A stretch of 7,465 nucleotides of DNA from Bacteroidales bacterium (GTDB taxonomy: Bacteria > Bacteroidota > Bacteroidia > Bacteroidales > NBLH01). The stretch's first letter is position 1. Each line of letters begins with the position of its first letter. The stretch covers positions 1-7,465 of the forward strand of contig JALWNR010000106.1 in assembly GCA_027083715.1 (NCBI GenBank), read 5' to 3'. Of this stretch, positions 6,396-7,465 are shown one piece after another. Position numbers and translations under genes: made by a program. The notes below the pieces were generated by a model that ran no database searches, was not told the origin of the DNA, and saw only the letters and a list, made by a program, of their open reading frames with translations.

Positions 6396-7465
6396 ATGAA
6401 AAATATCATTTTACTGTTTTTGCTTTTCGCTTTTTTTGCCTGTAAACAAAATTCAAATCAGGAAAATAGTGAGAATAATGAACAAGCAGATTCGAAAGTA
6501 CAAAAATTCTTGTCTAATTTTGAAGAAAAAACTTTACCCGCGCAATTTATCGGTATTGATGTTGAAAATTTTTCTAAAAATCGTGTACAAGCTGAATATT
6601 TACCTTATTTAGTAGGCGATACTACCGGTAAAATGATTGTTGCAAAAGACGGTTTGCATTTCAGTACCGACTATTTCTACAAATATCATATAAAAGGAAA
6701 CGAAAATTTTGATTTAATTATTCTTGGCGAATATCCCTATCCGGCACCTCAAACATCTTATGATTATTATTTATTCTCTATTTCACCGGTAACAGGCGAA
6801 CTTTTAGGTAAAATCCTTTTTTTAACAGATCTTGTTGAACCACCGGATTTGAAAACAAACTCACTGGCACAAATTGATGAAAATTTTAATATTCATGTAC
6901 AAATTATTGATTCCATAATTGATTATAGTACTGAAACAGATATTAACCCGCTGAATGTTCGAACAACGAATAAAAATTATTCAGTCGATGAACACGGAAG
7001 ATTTCATCTGCAAGATTCCATTATTGATGAAAAAAACTTAATGATTAGTCAAGACGGTAAAGTTTTAGATACGCCTTTAGCCCTGATACTGGGAAAATAC
7101 TGGCCTAATGATTATTATTTTTTAGATTCTGTAATTACGCAATTCAATAAATGCCAATCGGCAAAAGACCTTGATAATGTATTCAAAAATCAATACCGGT
7201 TTTTACTTGCCTTGGACAAAGTTTTGCAAAGATATGATGCAGATTCTTTTCCTGCTCAGGACAGCTTAAATAAATACATTCCTTTTATTACGATTGGATA
7301 CGGGCCTGAAGGCTGTTGCACACAAGCCTATCCTCGCTATTACCCGATGTATGAAAAAGCATTGCAAACACCTGAAAAAGATGATGATGTTCTTTTTGAT
7401 GCATTTAGCAGTGTTTATACAATAGATAAAGAGAATAAGATTTTTGCTTATAATAAGTTTATTGT
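6396..7465 (+). CDS. Putative lipoprotein of unknown function, cut by right edge
   Basis: The frame is open from ATG 6396 to the end of the window: 356 complete codons and no stop. Residues 1-16 (MKNIILLFLLFAFFAC) form a short signal with a lysine, a hydrophobic core and a lipobox-like FFAC, so Cys16 is the likely lipid-modified residue after signal peptidase II cleavage. A polar Asn/Gln/Glu-rich linker follows at about 18-32. The sequence just after Cys16 is KQNSNQE, which lacks the dense acidic run of the best-known Bacteroidota surface-export signals, so inner face of the outer membrane or cell surface cannot be decided. The mature part is rich in Tyr, Asp and Asn, with alternating hydrophobic stretches suggesting beta structure in the first half, a more helical stretch at about 244-280, and a vicinal cysteine pair in GYGPEGCCTQAYPRYYP (301-317). 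I recognise no known domain. The start is supported by the signal peptide. No good Shine-Dalgarno sequence is present. Confidence 0.85.
   Translation, partial: MKNIILLFLLFAFFACKQNSNQENSENNEQADSKVQKFLSNFEEKTLPAQFIGIDVENFSKNRVQAEYLPYLVGDTTGKMIVAKDGLHFSTDYFYKYHIKGNENFDLIILGEYPYPAPQTSYDYYLFSISPVTGELLGKILFLTDLVEPPDLKTNSLAQIDENFNIHVQIIDSIIDYSTETDINPLNVRTTNKNYSVDEHGRFHLQDSIIDEKNLMISQDGKVLDTPLALILGKYWPNDYYFLDSVITQFNKCQSAKDLDNVFKNQYRFLLALDKVLQRYDADSFPAQDSLNKYIPFITIGYGPEGCCTQAYPRYYPMYEKALQTPEKDDDVLFDAFSSVYTIDKENKIFAYNKFI

Overview
The window looks like a chromosomal segment from a member of the Bacteroidota, probably an uncultured or environmental lineage. The evidence is the AT-rich spacers with poor Shine-Dalgarno sequences, TAnnTTTG-type promoter boxes, a ProC with the VTTPKG-T-I-x-GLNEMEH signature I associate with this phylum, a ClC protein of the Bacteroidota style with two CBS domains, and a lipoprotein with a short Bacteroidota-like signal. 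This assignment rests on recalled family features, not on a search. All genes lie on the + strand. I see no mobile element, CRISPR array, tRNA or rRNA.

Layout: (1) 2-1813 is the 3' part of gltB, the large subunit of glutamate synthase, cut by the left edge. (2) 1891-3306 is a complete gltD, the small subunit. (3) 3427-4218 is proC, pyrroline-5-carboxylate reductase. (4) 4403-6185/6187 is a ClC-family anion channel or transporter with a C-terminal CBS pair. (5) 6396 to the right edge is a cut lipoprotein gene of unknown function. It has no stop codon in the window.

The first three genes form a logical metabolic group. GltB and GltD make glutamate from glutamine and 2-oxoglutarate, and ProC performs the last step from glutamate to proline. 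The ClC gene and the lipoprotein gene are separated from them by longer spacers (184 and 208 bases) that hold weak candidate promoters, so they are probably separate transcription units.

The genes are ordinary housekeeping genes, and I found no convincing new multi-gene system. The parts that deserve a second look are as follows. The gltB-gltD and gltD-proC spacers contain related copies of one repeat-like element. The second spacer also has a 16-base perfect inverted repeat and a 15-base tandem duplication. The ClC protein keeps its gating glutamate but appears to lack the residues at the internal proton-glutamate, central-serine and central-tyrosine positions of the E. coli exchanger. The terminal lipoprotein is unrecognised.
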